Source: Variovorax sp. UMC13
GTDB lineage: Bacteria; Pseudomonadota; Gammaproteobacteria; Burkholderiales; Burkholderiaceae_C
Reading direction: 5' to 3'
DNA length: 64,000 bases
Assembly: GCF_014170375.1 (NCBI RefSeq)
Contig: NZ_LZZW01000005.1
Coordinates: forward strand, 1-64,000
Part shown: in pieces, positions 62,955 through 64,000 of the stretch
Numbering within the stretch: the stretch's first letter is position 1
How the letters are laid out: the number at the start of each line of letters is the position of its first letter
Notes under the pieces: generated by a model
What the model was told of the DNA's origin: nothing
Databases searched by the model: none
The model's input: the letters and a program-made list of their open reading frames with translations, nothing else
Translations under genes and position numbers: made by a program

Positions 62955-64000
62955 TCAGAACTGCATCTGCGCCGAGAAGGCCACGCTGCGCGGCGCGCCC
63001 ACGTAGTAGCTGTTGAGCCAGTAGCTCTTGTTGGCGAGGTTGGCCACGTTCAGGCGCAAGGTGAGCGGCTTGCCGGAAACCCGAGTGGCGTAGCGCAGGC
63101 CGACGTCGGCGGTGGTCACGGCCGGCAGGCGGTCGGTGTTGGCGCCGTCGGCCCATTGCCGCCCGGTGTAGTAGACGCCGCCGGTCAGGCTCAGGCCGGG
63201 CACGGGCAGTTCGTACTCGGCGTACGCCTTGGCCAGCAGCTTCGCCACGTTCACCGGCGCCTTGCCGTCGAGCTCGGAGCCCTTGACCTTGGCGTCCAGC
63301 GCCGTGATGCCGCCCACCACGGTCCAGCGGGCGCCGAGCCTGCCCGAGGCGTTGAGCTCGAGGCCCCGGTGGTTCTGCCGGCCGCTCTGCGTGTAGACGT
63401 TGTTCGCGTCGGTGAATTCGTAGGCCTTCTCGATGTCGAACAGCGCGGCGGTCAGCAGCATCTCGCCCACCGTGGCCTTGACGCCGATCTCCTTCTGCTT
63501 GCTCACCATCGGCGCCAGGATGGCGCGTGCGTTGGCGGCGGTGTCGGGGGCCATGCCGCCCTGCTCCAGGCCTTCGATGTAGCTGGCGTAGCTGCTGAGC
63601 CAGGGCAGGGGCTTGTACATCAGCGAGACCGAGGGCGAGTCGCGGCGTTGGTCGTAGTCGGGTTGCGTGCGCGCGCCGCTGGCGTCGAGCGTCTCCGAGC
63701 GGATCGTGCTGCGGTTGAGGCCCGCGAGCAGCGACCATTGCTCGCTGAACTGGATCTGGTCGCCGACGAGGAGGTTGCCGTTGCGCACGCGGCCCGCGTC
63801 GTAGGTGCCGAGCAGGTTGGGCGGGAAGTCGGGCCGCGGCACGTAGGTGGGCGCGCTGAAGGGGTAGGGCCCTTGCCAGCCGGTGTTGGGGCTGTAGTCC
63901 GTGCTCCACGACCGGTCGCTGTACATGGTGTAGCCCACGGTCAGCTTGTGCGCGAGGGGGCCGGTGTCGAAGCTGATGTCGGCCAGTGCGGAGCCGGCCT
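62955..64000 (-). CDS. TonB-dependent receptor, C-terminal part (5' end outside the window)
   Basis: About 347 residues are visible and the frame stays open to the window edge, so the start is missing. The segment alternates beta-strands, as in the 22-strand barrel (LADISFDTGPLAHKLTVGY, LSLTGGVYYTGRQWADG), and ends in RSVAFSAQMQF with the aromatic last residue needed for outer-membrane insertion. It resembles siderophore receptors. The plug and TonB box would lie beyond 64000. Substrate unknown. Confidence 0.9.
   Translation of the reverse strand, partial: AGSALADISFDTGPLAHKLTVGYTMYSDRSWSTDYSPNTGWQGPYPFSAPTYVPRPDFPPNLLGTYDAGRVRNGNLLVGDQIQFSEQWSLLAGLNRSTIRSETLDASGARTQPDYDQRRDSPSVSLMYKPLPWLSSYASYIEGLEQGGMAPDTAANARAILAPMVSKQKEIGVKATVGEMLLTAALFDIEKAYEFTDANNVYTQSGRQNHRGLELNASGRLGARWTVVGGITALDAKVKGSELDGKAPVNVAKLLAKAYAEYELPVPGLSLTGGVYYTGRQWADGANTDRLPAVTTADVGLRYATRVSGKPLTLRLNVANLANKSYWLNSYYVGAPRSVAFSAQMQF

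Overview
This 64 kb window comes from a GC-rich bacterial chromosome. Family-level likenesses (slmA near argB, phasin, TRAP transporters, Ldh2/UxaA sugar-acid genes, a very large filamentous-haemagglutinin protein with a DUF3739-like tail) suggest a betaproteobacterium of the Comamonadaceae, most like Variovorax. That placement is inference; no rRNA or other marker gene is present. I see no tRNA, rRNA, CRISPR array, insertion sequence or phage gene.

Layout. (1) 0.1-1.6 kb: an AbiE-like antitoxin/toxin pair. (2) 1.7-17.3 kb: a 4258-residue TPS-type exoprotein with a structured leader and a perfect terminator, then three small secreted proteins: a trypsin-like protease, a TonB-C-like protein and an HtrA/Do protease with two PDZ domains. 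(3) 17.35-18.14 kb: a scar holding a Pho-box-like promoter, a beheaded secreted-protein gene and the N-terminal third of an FAD-linked oxidase. (4) 18.1-25.7 kb: housekeeping and mixed genes (LysR, molybdopterin oxidoreductase, lipoprotein metallopeptidase, acyl-CoA-binding protein, methyltransferase, TPR protein, TetR, phasin). (5) 25.7-50.2 kb: a large surface-polysaccharide locus. It makes GDP-mannose and GDP-4-keto-6-deoxymannose (manC, gmd), dTDP-L-rhamnose (rfbBDAC) and GDP-D-glycero-D-manno-heptose (hddA, gmhA, hddC, gmhB). It also has a three-domain glycosyltransferase, a GtrA/GtrB/GT-C-like module, an ABC exporter, a WecA-like initiating transferase, a Wzx-like flippase, the embedded arginine gene argB, and galE. 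(6) 50.4-52.5 kb: slmA and katA. (7) 52.6-61.1 kb: a sugar-acid regulon around one divergent promoter. A FadR-type regulator, TRAP transporter, UxaA dehydratase and Ldh2 dehydrogenase read leftward; an SDR and an FAH-family hydrolase read rightward. (8) 61.2-64 kb: LysR with a divergent SDR, and the 3' end of a TonB-dependent receptor cut by the window edge.

How it works together. Most neighbours in the polysaccharide locus are translationally coupled (ATGA, TTGA or GTGA overlaps), so heptose, rhamnose and glycosyltransferase genes are probably made in fixed ratios. The sugar-acid block reads as a complete non-phosphorylative route: uptake, dehydration, oxidation, then hydrolysis to pyruvate plus a 2-hydroxy acid such as lactate. 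The most novel-looking items are the secreted-protease trio behind the giant exoprotein, the promoter scar at 17.4-18.0 kb, the 117-nt palindrome between dctP and dctQ, and the gtr-like module inside a locus that already has two export routes.
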